A DNA stretch of 64,000 nt from the NCBI RefSeq assembly GCF_900143675.1, contig NZ_FRFC01000003.1:124001-188000 (forward strand). Direction: 5' to 3'. This DNA is from Candidatus Nitrosotalea sinensis. GTDB taxonomy: Archaea; Thermoproteota; Nitrososphaeria; Nitrososphaerales; Nitrosopumilaceae. The notes beneath the pieces were generated by a model. That model was not told where the DNA came from. It searched no databases and saw nothing but the letters and a program-made list of their open reading frames with translations. The translations under genes and the position numbers were made by a program. This document shows positions 37,487-46,497 of this stretch, one piece after another. The first letter of the stretch is position 1. Each line of letters begins with the position of its first letter.

Positions 37487-38874
37487 TGTCAGGAATATCA
37501 TACAAGACACTTTCAAAGATTGCGGGACCTCTAATGTTTGTAGAGGGAGTAGAAAATGCTGCATACGGTGAAATGGTTGAGATCAAGCTACAAAATGGCG
37601 AAAGAAGACAAGGTCAAGTCCTTGATACAAGACAAGGTCTTGCAGTTGTTCAAGTCTTTGGTGCAACATTAGGTCTTAACATTGGTAGTACATCTACAAA
37701 ATTCCTAGGTGAAACTGCACAGCTTGCAGTGTCTGATGAAATGTTAGGGCGTGTCTTTGACGGCCTTGGTAATCCGAGAGATAATGGTCCAAAAATTGTA
37801 TCAAAAACAAAGGTTGACTTGGTAGGTTCTGGTATAAATCCATATTCAAGAGAAGAACCGTCTGAATTTATTCAAACTGGAATGTCAAACATTGATGGAA
37901 TGAATACTCTAGTCAGAGGTCAGAAACTTCCAATATTCTCAGGCGCAGGTCTTCCACATAACTTACTTGCAGCACAAATTGCAAGACAAGCAAAAGTACT
38001 TGGAGGATCAGAAAACTTTTCAGTAGTATTTGCAGCAATGGGAATTACAAGTGAAGAAGCAAACTTCTTTGTAAAACAATTTGAAGAAAGTGGTGCATTG
38101 GGAAGAACTGCTTTGTTCCTCAACCTTTCATCTGATCCTTCTATGGAGCGTTTACTTACTCCAAGACTTGCATTAACCACTGCAGAATATCTTGCATATG
38201 AACGAGACATGCATGTGCTTGTAATCATGACTGATATGACTAACTACTGTGAAGCATTAAGAGAAATTTCTGCTGCAAGAGAAGAAGTACCGGGAAGAAG
38301 AGGTTATCCTGGTTACATGTATACTGACTTGTCATCATTATATGAAAGAGCAGGAAAAATAAAGGGACGAAACGGTTCTGTAACACAGATTCCAATTCTA
38401 ACCATGCCTGCAGATGATATTACTCACCCAATTCCAGACCTTACTGGTTATATCACAGAAGGACAGATTGTCATGAGTAGAGATCTGCACAGAGCAGACA
38501 TACACCCACCAGTAGATGTGCTTACTAGTCTTTCACGTTTGATGAATCAAGGTATCGGTAAAGGCAGTACAAGAGAAGATCATAGAAGCCTTGCAGACCA
38601 ACTATACTCATCTTATGCACAAGGTAAGGATGCAAGATCACTTGCTGCAATAGTGGGTGAAGAAGCACTCAGCGACCTTGATAGAAAATTCATGAAAGTA
38701 GCAAATGACTTTGAAAGAAAGTTTGTCAATCAAGGAATGGATGAGAATCGCTCTATAGAACAGACCTTAAACATTGGTTGGGAATTATTAAGCGAATTAT
38801 CAGACTCTGAACTTAATCGTATCAAGCCAGAATTTATCGAGAAATACAGAAAGAGATCTGGTACAGGTGCATAA
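37486..38874 (+). CDS. atpB: A-type ATP synthase regulatory subunit B
   Basis: Subunit B forms the hexamer with subunit A but lacks a true P-loop: the corresponding segment is [20 protein letters not shown]. The N-terminus [20 protein letters not shown] is characteristic. The start is ATG 37486; a longer open frame from 37390 overlaps subunit A and should be ignored. The product is 462 residues. Subunit D begins two bases after the stop. Confidence 0.96.
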   Translation: MSGISYKTLSKIAGPLMFVEGVENAAYGEMVEIKLQNGERRQGQVLDTRQGLAVVQVFGATLGLNIGSTSTKFLGETAQLAVSDEMLGRVFDGLGNPRDNGPKIVSKTKVDLVGSGINPYSREEPSEFIQTGMSNIDGMNTLVRGQKLPIFSGAGLPHNLLAAQIARQAKVLGGSENFSVVFAAMGITSEEANFFVKQFEESGALGRTALFLNLSSDPSMERLLTPRLALTTAEYLAYERDMHVLVIMTDMTNYCEALREISAAREEVPGRRGYPGYMYTDLSSLYERAGKIKGRNGSVTQIPILTMPADDITHPIPDLTGYITEGQIVMSRDLHRADIHPPVDVLTSLSRLMNQGIGKGSTREDHRSLADQLYSSYAQGKDARSLAAIVGEEALSDLDRKFMKVANDFERKFVNQGMDENRSIEQTLNIGWELLSELSDSELNRIKPEFIEKYRKRSGTGA

Positions 38875-38876
38875 GA

Positions 38877-39545
38877 TTGCCATCAGTAATTAATATCAGA
38901 CCAACTCGTCTTGAATACATCCGTACTAAACGAAGAATCATCGTTGCAAAAAAAGGTCTAAAATTACTAAAATTAAAAAGACAAGCATTAATTCTAGAAT
39001 TTTTTAATGCAAGCAAAACTGTTGCATCACTTAGAAGTGGTCTTCAAGCAGAACTTGTAAAAGGATACCAAGCAATTCGAATGGCAGAAATGCTTGCAGG
39101 TGCAATGAGACTAGAAAACGAGGCAATGAAGATTCCACAACTAAACAAATTGCAGATAACTCCAAAAAATGTTATGGGTGTGCGAATTCCAAAGATAGAA
39201 GGCGGTAAAAACGATCAAGCTCTTACAGAACACCTCTTAGAATTACCACCCTCAATCAACGAAGCAATCAAAGCATTTCATAATGTACACAAGATGGTAC
39301 TTGATGTTGCAGAAAAAGAAACAACACTTCGTAAATTATTACTTGAAATTGAAAAAACAAAAAGAAAGTCCAATGCAATTGAAAATGTATTCATTCCACG
39401 ACTACAAGCCGCAATCAAATTTATTATATTTAGACTCGATGAAATGGAGCGAGATACTTTCATGATGCTCAAAACTGTAAAACGAAAGATGGGAGAAAGA
39501 GAACAGGAATCCCTAAAACAAAAGGAGCGAGAATTAGTTGCCTAA
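38877..39545 (+). CDS. atpD: A-type ATP synthase subunit D (central shaft)
   Basis: The product of 222 residues is the coiled-coil rotor shaft. The N-terminal helix NIRPTRLEYIRTKRRIIVAKKGLKLLKLKR and the C-terminal helix (AIENVFIPRLQAAIKFIIFR) pair as in other D subunits; here I give them in part only. It starts at TTG 38877, two bases after the end of subunit B. In many archaea the operon ends here; in this genome three more genes follow. Confidence 0.93.
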   Translation: MPSVINIRPTRLEYIRTKRRIIVAKKGLKLLKLKRQALILEFFNASKTVASLRSGLQAELVKGYQAIRMAEMLAGAMRLENEAMKIPQLNKLQITPKNVMGVRIPKIEGGKNDQALTEHLLELPPSINEAIKAFHNVHKMVLDVAEKETTLRKLLLEIEKTKRKSNAIENVFIPRLQAAIKFIIFRLDEMERDTFMMLKTVKRKMGEREQESLKQKERELVA

Positions 39546-39576
39546 CTTTGTTAATCAAGAACAAAAGAGGTTCTTT

Positions 39577-39663
39577 ATGATAGTTCGTGCATTTAAGCTT
39601 GGAAACATACTTGCCACTGTAGCCTTGGCACTGTATGCAGGCAAACACTTTTTCGGAGTTTAA
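39577..39663 (+). CDS. 28-residue single-helix membrane peptide in the ATP synthase operon
   Basis: A small frame starts at ATG 39577 and stops at TAA 39661-39663. It is preceded by the ribosome-binding-like AAAGAGG at 39563-39569, seven bases upstream. The peptide opens with basic residues (MIVRAFKLGN), continues with one hydrophobic helix (ILATVALALYAG) and ends KHFFGV. It fills the gap between subunits D and H almost exactly, and the ATG of subunit H starts one base after the stop. I know no named archaeal subunit of this size at this spot. It could be an accessory subunit of the membrane sector. Confidence 0.65.
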   Translation: MIVRAFKLGNILATVALALYAGKHFFGV

Positions 39664-39664
39664 A

Positions 39665-39985
39665 ATGTCTGCAGAAAAATACGTACATTCACTCAAGCAA
39701 ATAAAAGAAGCTGAAGAGAGATCACAAAAAGAGATAGACGAACAAAAGAAAAAAGTCGCAGAAGAACTTCGAAACTTTGAGTCTAATGCTAAACAATCTA
39801 TTACCGCAGCAAAAGCAGATGGAGAAAAACTAGTCGAGTCTTCTATAGATCAGGCAAGAAAGAAAGCAAATGCTGAAACTACAAAGATTATAGAAGAAGC
39901 AAATAACAAGGCCAAGACAATTTCCTCAAGAATTGACTCACAAACAGTCAAAGAAATAATCGATATCTTACTCAAAGAGGTATAG
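39665..39985 (+). CDS. atpH: A-type ATP synthase subunit H (peripheral stalk)
   Basis: The product of 106 residues is almost wholly alpha helical and charged (KQIKEAEERSQKEIDEQKKK, then AADGEK-like heptads and IIEEANNKAKTISSR). It should form a right-handed coiled coil with subunit E to make the peripheral stalk. I choose ATG 39665; the frame extends to 39635 but that overlaps the small peptide gene. Most archaeal operons place H first, together with I, but here H and I come last. Confidence 0.88.
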   Translation: MSAEKYVHSLKQIKEAEERSQKEIDEQKKKVAEELRNFESNAKQSITAAKADGEKLVESSIDQARKKANAETTKIIEEANNKAKTISSRIDSQTVKEIIDILLKEV

Positions 39986-39989
39986 ATCT

Positions 39990-42005
39990 TTGGTTCTCAA
40001 ACCAGTACCAATGGGAAAAATTGCAGTGCTTGGGCTGAGAAATGAAAGACAAACAGTAGTATCGATTCTACACGACCTTAATGTAGTACAATTAGAACCA
40101 TTGTCAAAAGATATTGCATCTCTTGTACGAAATGAACGGGACGGAGAAATGTTCAGACAAGTATCTGATCAGCTTCTTAGGATGAAAGCCTTCAAAACTG
40201 TTCTTCCACCAACTGAGGTTACACAATGTCAAAGATTTACTTCTATAGACCAAATAATGAGTGCTGCCAAGAACATTAACGTAGATGACAAGGTTAGTGC
40301 ATTAGAAAAAGAAAAAGAACATCTTTTGACACAGCTAAAAGAGACTGAAAATCACATAAAATTAGTTGAAGATTTTTCTTTCTTCCCAGAAGACTTTAAC
40401 GTTCTCCAATTAAAAATGGCACATTCTTACTTTGGTAAGGTAGATTCTAAGAATTATCCTGCCTTCAAAAAAGCACTTGATGTAAACAGCCAGGATGTCT
40501 TCCTTTATCCAAAGGAAGGAAAAGAATCAACAAATCTGGTTCTTGTTACATTTCCAAACTTCCCGCCACATGCACTTGCAACCGTGGTTCAAGAATATGA
40601 CGTAAAATTAGAAGCTGTTCCAAAACTAGAGGGTAAGGCAGATCAATTATTACAAAATCTCAAATCAAAACAGACCGATATATCACACAAGTTACAAGAA
40701 ATTGATAGGCAATTAAGTGATATCTCAAAAACTCATTATGTAAACATTGTATGCATAGAAGAACAGCTTGAGATTGAAAATAAAAAACTCGAAGTAATTG
40801 ATAATCTTGGAGTTACTTCTGATTCCTTTGCACTGGAAGGATGGATTCCAAAATCAAAGATAGGTCAACTACGTGGCATATTTGAAAAAAATACCAAAGG
40901 TACCATGTTATTTGAGCTTGAAACTCATGAGAACCCTCCTACACAGTTTGACAACCCCAAGAGATTCAAATTGTTTGAAGCCTTTATCAGGTTCTATTCT
41001 TTACCAGAAGGCAAAGAATTCGATCCAACACTAATCTTCGGTATCTTTTTCCCCATATTCTATGGTATGATGGTTGGAGATGCAGGATATGGACTATTCA
41101 TACTTCTAGTATGTCGATGGGTTATTCGAAGAATTGAGGGTGGAAAGAGAGACATTAACATCATGCCTAGTATGTTGAGTAAATTTGCATTGAATATACT
41201 AAAGAGACGACAGATGGTAAAACTTGCAAAATCAATGACACCCGGTGCTATCATTGCAATAGGATTGGGATTTGTGTTTAACCTCTATTTTGGATTCCAT
41301 CTTAACGGTTATCTATTTGGTTTTCTTAATACTAATCTGGGTTTACATCTACCTGCAGATGGAACAATATTCAGTCCAATTACTAGTCTAAGAAAACTAT
41401 TGCTAATAGCTGGATACATTGGCCTTGGAATGGTAACATTTGGTCTAATCCTTGGTATCTTGAATAGTATGCGTGAGGGTCTCAAAAAACATGCTATTGG
41501 CAAAATGGGTTGGTTGCTCTTTGGTTGGGGTGTAGTACTCTTTGGACTTGCACTAATGCATCACCAACACGTCAACCCGGTTCATAGTACAACAGGTGCT
41601 GCTTACATAGGCTTGATGATTGGTGGAATTGGCTTGATGTTTGTAGGAGAAGGCCCAAGGGCGATCATGGAGTTGCCGTCCATTGTTAGCCATATATTGT
41701 CATACACCAGACTCATTGGAATTCTTTTGGCATCCGTTATTTTGGCTGATGTGATTGACTTTATCTTTTTCAAAACATTACATCATGGAATTCCTTTTAT
41801 TGTTCTTGGAACGATGATACTCTTCATAGGTCACATATTCAATATTATAATTGGTGTCTTTGAGCCAGGAATTCAGGGAGCAAGATTAATCTATGTTGAA
41901 TTCTTTTCAAAGTTCTATCACGGCAATGGTAGAGCCTTTAGACCATTTGGTACTACGAGAAAATATACCTATGACCAATATGAGCTACAGGCAGAAAAGA
42001 AATAG
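39990..42005 (+). CDS. atpI: A-type ATP synthase subunit I (membrane stator, a-subunit)
   Basis: Subunit I makes the ion half-channels next to the K ring. The N-terminal 350 residues are cytosolic and include coiled coil; the C-terminal half has seven or eight transmembrane helices beginning with PTLIFGIFFPIFYGMMVGDA. The conserved stator arginine region is probably SHILSYTRLIGILLASV, where the arginine of SYTRL lies opposite the ring carboxylate. The length, 671 residues, is normal. The start is TTG 39990, just after subunit H. Last gene of the operon. Confidence 0.93.
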   Translation: MVLKPVPMGKIAVLGLRNERQTVVSILHDLNVVQLEPLSKDIASLVRNERDGEMFRQVSDQLLRMKAFKTVLPPTEVTQCQRFTSIDQIMSAAKNINVDDKVSALEKEKEHLLTQLKETENHIKLVEDFSFFPEDFNVLQLKMAHSYFGKVDSKNYPAFKKALDVNSQDVFLYPKEGKESTNLVLVTFPNFPPHALATVVQEYDVKLEAVPKLEGKADQLLQNLKSKQTDISHKLQEIDRQLSDISKTHYVNIVCIEEQLEIENKKLEVIDNLGVTSDSFALEGWIPKSKIGQLRGIFEKNTKGTMLFELETHENPPTQFDNPKRFKLFEAFIRFYSLPEGKEFDPTLIFGIFFPIFYGMMVGDAGYGLFILLVCRWVIRRIEGGKRDINIMPSMLSKFALNILKRRQMVKLAKSMTPGAIIAIGLGFVFNLYFGFHLNGYLFGFLNTNLGLHLPADGTIFSPITSLRKLLLIAGYIGLGMVTFGLILGILNSMREGLKKHAIGKMGWLLFGWGVVLFGLALMHHQHVNPVHSTTGAAYIGLMIGGIGLMFVGEGPRAIMELPSIVSHILSYTRLIGILLASVILADVIDFIFFKTLHHGIPFIVLGTMILFIGHIFNIIIGVFEPGIQGARLIYVEFFSKFYHGNGRAFRPFGTTRKYTYDQYELQAEKK

Positions 42006-42008
42006 AAT

Positions 42009-42470
42009 CTAATAATATTTTAGTTCATTAACATCTAAAATTCTTGTACAATATCTGCATCTTAATACAAGACCTGTTTTATCAACTACATCCATGATTG
42101 GTTGTATCTCTTCTCCACTGTTTGTTATGCAATCTGGGTTTGAGCATCGAAAAATTCTTTCAATTTGATTTGGTAAAGCAACACGTCTCTTTTCAACTAG
42201 TTTGTAATCCTGAATTATATTGACAGTAGCTTTTGGGGCGATGAGTGCAAGCTTGTTAGTATCTGTATCTTGTAAAAACTTGTTTTCAACTTTTATGATA
42301 TCTTTTTTTGCAACTTTTGAACTGGGAACATTTAATGCAATTGTGATAACATTTCCATCTCTTCCGTCTATTCCCAATGCATTTAGAACCTTCAAGCCCT
42401 TTCCAGATTCTATATGATCTATCACTGTTCCATTCTTTATTCTTCGTACAATAAGATCAGACTCTGACAT
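42009..42470 (-). CDS. pyrI: Aspartate carbamoyltransferase regulatory chain
   Basis: PyrI binds nucleotides and modulates PyrB. The N-terminal allosteric domain has RRIKNGTVIDHI and GLKVLNALGI; the C-terminal zinc domain has four cysteines in CSNPDC and CRYC. I choose ATG 42470 because the protein then begins exactly like the 153-residue classic PyrI, and a TATATAAT box (minus strand, about 42493-42500) lies about 27 bases upstream, the leaderless spacing. ATG 42494 and 42521 are longer alternatives. It is divergent from pyrB and convergent with the ATP synthase operon. Confidence 0.93.
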   Translation of the reverse strand: MSESDLIVRRIKNGTVIDHIESGKGLKVLNALGIDGRDGNVITIALNVPSSKVAKKDIIKVENKFLQDTDTNKLALIAPKATVNIIQDYKLVEKRRVALPNQIERIFRCSNPDCITNSGEEIQPIMDVVDKTGLVLRCRYCTRILDVNELKYY

Positions 42471-42482
42471 TGGAATAGTTTG

Positions 42483-42500
42483 TATACTACTCATATATAA
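42483..42500. promoter_or_regulatory. Shared promoter region of divergent pyrI and pyrB
   Basis: The sequence contains a TATATAAT element at about 42493-42500, well placed for pyrI on the minus strand, and TATACTA at 42483-42489, about 27 bases before the pyrB ATG on the plus strand. The two promoters must interleave, and the pyrB box lies inside the longer pyrI open frames, which supports the shorter pyrI start. Confidence 0.5.
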
Positions 42501-42513
42501 TAGTGAATTGCTA

Positions 42514-43446
42514 ATGAGCAATTCTTTTTTCCAAAAAGATATTGTCTCAGTGCGAGATTTTGATAAACAAAAGTTTGAGACTGTTTTTCAGGCCACTGAT
42601 AAAATAATTGGAATGAATCAAAATGAGAGAAGAGAGATTGTGCGAGGAAAGACTCTTGGATATCTGTTCTTTGAACCTAGCACCAGAACTAGATTAAGCT
42701 TTGAGGCTGCTATGGCCTCAATAGGTGGTACTTCTCTTGGTATAGCAGATGCCTCATCCTCGTCTGCAAGAAAAGGTGAAAGTCTTGCGGACACTGTAAA
42801 AATCATGTCCCTTTACTCTGACGTGCTGGTTCTTAGACACCAACTTGATGGCTCTAGTAGGTTTGCAGCAGAAATATCTGAAAAACCATTGATAAATGCT
42901 GGTAGTGGAACCGAGGAGCATCCAACACAGGCAATACTTGATCTCTATACTATACGAAAAGAAAAAAAGAAGATAGACGGCCTCAAAATAGGAATTGTAG
43001 GAGACCTCAAGTACGGACGAACTGTGTATTCACTTCTATATGCTCTTAGCAACTATAATGTTGATGTAAAATTAATATCTCCACCTTCGCTCAAAATAAG
43101 ATCTGATTCAACATATGAAATAAGAAAAAAACTCCAATATTCAGAAACTAGTGATTTGGAAGAAAACCTAGATGATCTCGATGTAATCTATGTTACAAGA
43201 ATACAAAAGGAAAGATTTGCTGACCTTGAAGAATATGTAAAAGTTAAGGGAAGCTACAAGATTGGTCCAGAATTAGTAAAGAAGATGAAAGATGATGCTA
43301 TCATAATGCATCCATTGCCACGTCTTGATGAGATCTCACATGAGATTGATTCTACAAAACAAGCCAAATACTTTAAACAAGCACAATATGGAAAAGATAC
43401 GCGTGCAGCACTTCTTGCATTGATTCTAAATGAAAATGGAATATGA
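42514..43446 (+). CDS. pyrB: Aspartate carbamoyltransferase catalytic chain
   Basis: PyrB makes N-carbamoyl-aspartate in pyrimidine synthesis. The carbamoyl-phosphate site FEPSTRTRLSFE is near residue 50, with SSSARKGESLADT at about 78, the HPTQAILDLYTI segment near 130 and HPLPRLDEI near 265. The length, 310 residues, is normal. I use ATG 42514; TTG 42508 would add two residues. It is divergent from pyrI rather than in an operon with it. Confidence 0.96.
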   Translation: MSNSFFQKDIVSVRDFDKQKFETVFQATDKIIGMNQNERREIVRGKTLGYLFFEPSTRTRLSFEAAMASIGGTSLGIADASSSSARKGESLADTVKIMSLYSDVLVLRHQLDGSSRFAAEISEKPLINAGSGTEEHPTQAILDLYTIRKEKKKIDGLKIGIVGDLKYGRTVYSLLYALSNYNVDVKLISPPSLKIRSDSTYEIRKKLQYSETSDLEENLDDLDVIYVTRIQKERFADLEEYVKVKGSYKIGPELVKKMKDDAIIMHPLPRLDEISHEIDSTKQAKYFKQAQYGKDTRAALLALILNENGI

Positions 43447-43461
43447 TATATAGAAAATTAT

Positions 43462-43845
43462 TTACATTGTTACTAATTTTACATTATCCATTTTCTTGTT
43501 TGTCTGAAAGTCTCGTGTCATGACACTTATCTTTTCAGCATCTCCGTGTAACAAGAAAAGTTCCATACACTTGTTTCCATCCACTTTACTGTGAAGATGT
43601 GTTCCAATTAGATCCTCGTAATTATGTTTAATTCCTGTCACAACTTGTTCTGATTCTTCATCATGAACAATCATCAAAATTGCATGAATCAATCCTGATA
43701 ACATGCTCTGCTGTTTTTCTTCAGCTACCAAATTTCTTATTCCTGCGCGAATAATTTCGGATCTGCCAGTAAACCCCATTGTTTTCTGTATTCTATCTAA
43801 TTCTAAAAGTATCTCATCATTGAGTGATATGGAAATTATTGGCAT
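43462..43845 (-). CDS. NikR-like ribbon-helix-helix metalloregulator
   Basis: Residues 1-45 are a CopG/NikR ribbon-helix-helix domain (ISISLNDEILLELDRIQKTM, then GFTGRSEIIRAGIRNL). The rest is an ACT-like metal-binding domain with His74, His83, His85 and Cys93, the set used by NikR for nickel, though here seven residues separate the last His from Cys, two more than in E. coli NikR. It is divergent from a Znu-type transporter, which it probably controls. The metal could be nickel, zinc, manganese or cobalt. Length 127. Confidence 0.83.
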   Translation of the reverse strand: MPIISISLNDEILLELDRIQKTMGFTGRSEIIRAGIRNLVAEEKQQSMLSGLIHAILMIVHDEESEQVVTGIKHNYEDLIGTHLHSKVDGNKCMELFLLHGDAEKISVMTRDFQTNKKMDNVKLVTM

Positions 43846-43933
43846 GATTCCATTATTATTAACTATCTTATAAGTTTAGCAATAATAATTATTAATATTT
43901 TGTAAATTTATTAATAACATAAAAATAGATTGG
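43846..43933. promoter_or_regulatory. Probable operator/promoter region of the NikR-like gene and znu operon
   Basis: The 88-base divergent spacer is almost pure A and T and contains the perfect palindrome AATAATTATT at 43884-43893 within a longer near-palindrome, plus TTATTAATAAC at about 43909. Ribbon-helix-helix regulators bind inverted repeats, so this is a plausible operator, although AT content makes palindromes likely by chance. Confidence 0.45.
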
Positions 43934-44845
43934 ATGTTGAATATTGGTGTCAAGACTGCAATATTGTCTATTATTGTTGTTATACCTCTATCAGGGTATG
44001 TATTGTGGTTATCTGAACAAAACAGGGAAAACATTCAACAAGTCTCAGAACATCATGAAATTTTAGTTACATTTTATCCCATTTACAAATTTACCAAAGC
44101 CGTGGGTGGAGACAAAGTTGATGTCTCAGTAATAATACCGTCCGGAGTAGAGCCACATGATTGGGAACCAACAGTACAAGATATTGAACACCTCAAAAAA
44201 GCAAACATGATAATCATAAATGGTGCTGGACTTGAACCATGGATATCTAAACTTGTTTCTGAAAACCCAAATATCACTATAATTGATTCTAGTAAAAATA
44301 TTCATCTGTTAGAAAACAATGAAAATACGAATATGATAGATCCTCACATATGGCTTGATCCAATACTTGCCAAGATACAGGTACAAAATATCGCAGATGG
44401 TTTAATCAACATTGATCCAACAAATGCAGATTATTACCAACAAAATGCAAATCAATACAAAGCAAAACTAGATTTACTTGACAATCAAATTAGGACAGAA
44501 CTTGGAACTTGTAATAAAAAAGACTTTCTTGCGTTTCATGATGCATTTTCTTACTTTTCTAAAGAATATGGATTAAATCAAAATACAATTGTTGGTGGAC
44601 TGAATCCTGAAGCAGAACCAACTGCACAAACACTTCAAGAGATAGTCAATAAGGCACATGATCTTGGAATTCATGTGATCTTTACAGAAGAAGCAGTTAA
44701 TCCACAAATATCTAAAGTAATAGCTGACGAAATACATGGTAAAGTTCTAGTTCTCAGCCCACTTGAAGTTACCAATACCCATGATGACTATGTGGAAAAA
44801 ATGCAAGATAATCTATCAAATCTCAAAGAGGCACTTTGTTCATGA
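43934..44845 (+). CDS. znuA: Metal ABC transporter substrate-binding protein (ZnuA-like, cluster 9)
   Basis: The N-terminal hydrophobic helix (about 7-26, ILSIIVVIPLSGYVLW) anchors or exports the protein. Metal ligands of the A-1 family are visible as His in SGVEPHDWEP, His in DPHIWLDP, His in FHDAFSYF and an acidic residue in TEEAV. The histidine-rich loop of many ZnuA proteins is absent. The product of 303 residues from ATG 43934 has normal length. Its gene overlaps the ATPase by four bases if the latter starts at ATG 44842. Zinc or manganese is likely. Confidence 0.9.
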   Translation: MLNIGVKTAILSIIVVIPLSGYVLWLSEQNRENIQQVSEHHEILVTFYPIYKFTKAVGGDKVDVSVIIPSGVEPHDWEPTVQDIEHLKKANMIIINGAGLEPWISKLVSENPNITIIDSSKNIHLLENNENTNMIDPHIWLDPILAKIQVQNIADGLINIDPTNADYYQQNANQYKAKLDLLDNQIRTELGTCNKKDFLAFHDAFSYFSKEYGLNQNTIVGGLNPEAEPTAQTLQEIVNKAHDLGIHVIFTEEAVNPQISKVIADEIHGKVLVLSPLEVTNTHDDYVEKMQDNLSNLKEALCS

Positions 44846-45564
44846 AACTGGTAGAGATTGACAATCTAACAGTTTCATATGAAGGAGTATCAGCACTTCA
44901 TAACGTTACATTTTCAGTAGAAGAGAAAGATTTTCTTGGCATTATAGGACCAAATGGTGCAGGCAAAACTACTCTTTTCAGTTGTATGCTTGGGTTAATT
45001 ACTAATTATCAAGGTACGATCAAATTTTTTGGTAAAGATATACGAAAATCCGTACAGCATTTAAAAAAAATAGGTTATGTACCACAAAAACCTGTATTTG
45101 AAAAAAACTTTCCTGCTACCGTAGAGGAAATAGTAGGAATGAGTCTTGACACTGACGATACTGATAAGGTAAGCAAATCTCTTCAAAAGGTATGGCTTCA
45201 TGAACTTGGTAAACGCAGAATTGGTGATTTATCAGGTGGACAACAACAACGAGTCTTTATTGCAAAAGCTCTGGTAAATGATCCTCAAATATTAATTCTC
45301 GACGAACCTGTCACGGGAATTGATTCACAGAGCATGGATTTTTTTTATCATATTCTGACTGATCTAAATAAAAAAGAAGGAATTACAATTATCTGGTCTT
45401 CTCATGATCTTGATGCAGTAGCACGACTTGCGACAAAAGTTGCATGTCTTAACAGAACTTTGGCTTTTCATGGTGTATCTGAGGAATTTTTCCATAATGC
45501 AGATTTGTTGAAAATGTATTCTGAATCATCAATGCAGTTGCATATGCATAAACACGAGGATTAA
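44842..45564 (+). CDS. znuC: Metal ABC transporter ATPase (ZnuC-like)
   Basis: Walker A is GPNGAGKTT, the signature is LSGGQQQRVFIAKAL and Walker B is ILILDEPVTGID, with the family-specific VTGIDSQS. A conserved His follows in SSHDLDAVA. The protein ends in a small His-containing tail (MQLHMHKHED) that could bind metal. I use ATG 44842; TTG 44836 would add two residues. It pairs with the neighbouring permease, whose gene starts one base after this stop. Confidence 0.93.
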   Translation: MKLVEIDNLTVSYEGVSALHNVTFSVEEKDFLGIIGPNGAGKTTLFSCMLGLITNYQGTIKFFGKDIRKSVQHLKKIGYVPQKPVFEKNFPATVEEIVGMSLDTDDTDKVSKSLQKVWLHELGKRRIGDLSGGQQQRVFIAKALVNDPQILILDEPVTGIDSQSMDFFYHILTDLNKKEGITIIWSSHDLDAVARLATKVACLNRTLAFHGVSEEFFHNADLLKMYSESSMQLHMHKHED

Positions 45565-45565
45565 A

Positions 45566-46423
45566 ATGAATTTTGAAATATTCTCATATGCATTTATGCA
45601 AAGAGCTCTGGTATCAGGAATAGCAATTTCTTTGATGTGTTCTGTAATTGGATTATTTCTGGTTTTACGAAAACAATCTCTTTTTGGTGATGCACTTGCT
45701 CATGCAGCATTTGGAGGGATTGCAGCCGGACTTTATCTTAATATCTATCCATTATGGGCAGCATTTACGGTATCTGTCTCAAGTGCACTAGCTCTCGCAA
45801 AAATAAAACAAAAATTTCAGATCTCAAGTGATGCAACTGTTGCAATATTGCTGTCATCTGGTCTTGCAATGGGAGTAATTTTGATAAGTTTGGCAAAAGG
45901 ATTCACTGTTGATATTTTCAGCTTTCTTTTTGGCAGTATACTTCTTGTAAGTTTACAAAATACTCTCCTTATTTTAGGGCTGTGTGGCACAATACTTATA
46001 ATAATTTTATTACTGTACAAAAAATTTGTATATGTTACATTTAGTGAAGAGCAAGCAAAGGTAAGTGGGATACCTGTAGAGAAACTTAATTATCTATTTG
46101 TTACAATTACAGCCATTGTTGTAGTAAGCTCTATGCAACTTGTTGGCATATTACTTACATCATCTCTTATAGTGGTGCCAAATGTTACAGCCATACTATT
46201 CTCTAAGGGTTTTAAACAAACAGCAATAATTTCTATGAGTTTTTCAGTATTTTCATCCATATCTGGCATACTGCTTTCATATGTATTCAATGTGGCTCCC
46301 GGTGGAATGATAGTTTTAATCTCTATTATCATATTTGGCATTTCACTTGGAATAAAATCATTGAGAACCAGTAACAAATTCATCAGAAAGGCAGTAAATA
46401 TAAGTAATAATGTGTCAAACTAG
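45566..46423 (+). CDS. znuB: Metal ABC transporter permease (ZnuB-like)
   Basis: The 285-residue protein has seven to nine hydrophobic helices and the family pattern GDALAHAAFGGIAAGLYL near residue 40, which forms the ATPase contact. It starts at ATG 45566, right after znuC. No later gene is attached, so the operon is znuABC. Confidence 0.92.
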   Translation: MNFEIFSYAFMQRALVSGIAISLMCSVIGLFLVLRKQSLFGDALAHAAFGGIAAGLYLNIYPLWAAFTVSVSSALALAKIKQKFQISSDATVAILLSSGLAMGVILISLAKGFTVDIFSFLFGSILLVSLQNTLLILGLCGTILIIILLLYKKFVYVTFSEEQAKVSGIPVEKLNYLFVTITAIVVVSSMQLVGILLTSSLIVVPNVTAILFSKGFKQTAIISMSFSVFSSISGILLSYVFNVAPGGMIVLISIIIFGISLGIKSLRTSNKFIRKAVNISNNVSN

Positions 46424-46475
46424 GCTAGTTACATAAAATGATATTTTATAACACAATAACTGCTAAACTAGATCA

Positions 46476-46487
46476 TATTTTTATAAG
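46476..46487 (+). promoter_or_regulatory. TATA-like box of first plastocyanin gene
   Basis: The sequence ATTTTTATAAGA is centred about 26 bases before ATG 46509. This is the leaderless archaeal spacing, and a similar element is found before the duplicate gene. Confidence 0.6.
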
Positions 46488-46497
46488 ATCTAAGGTA

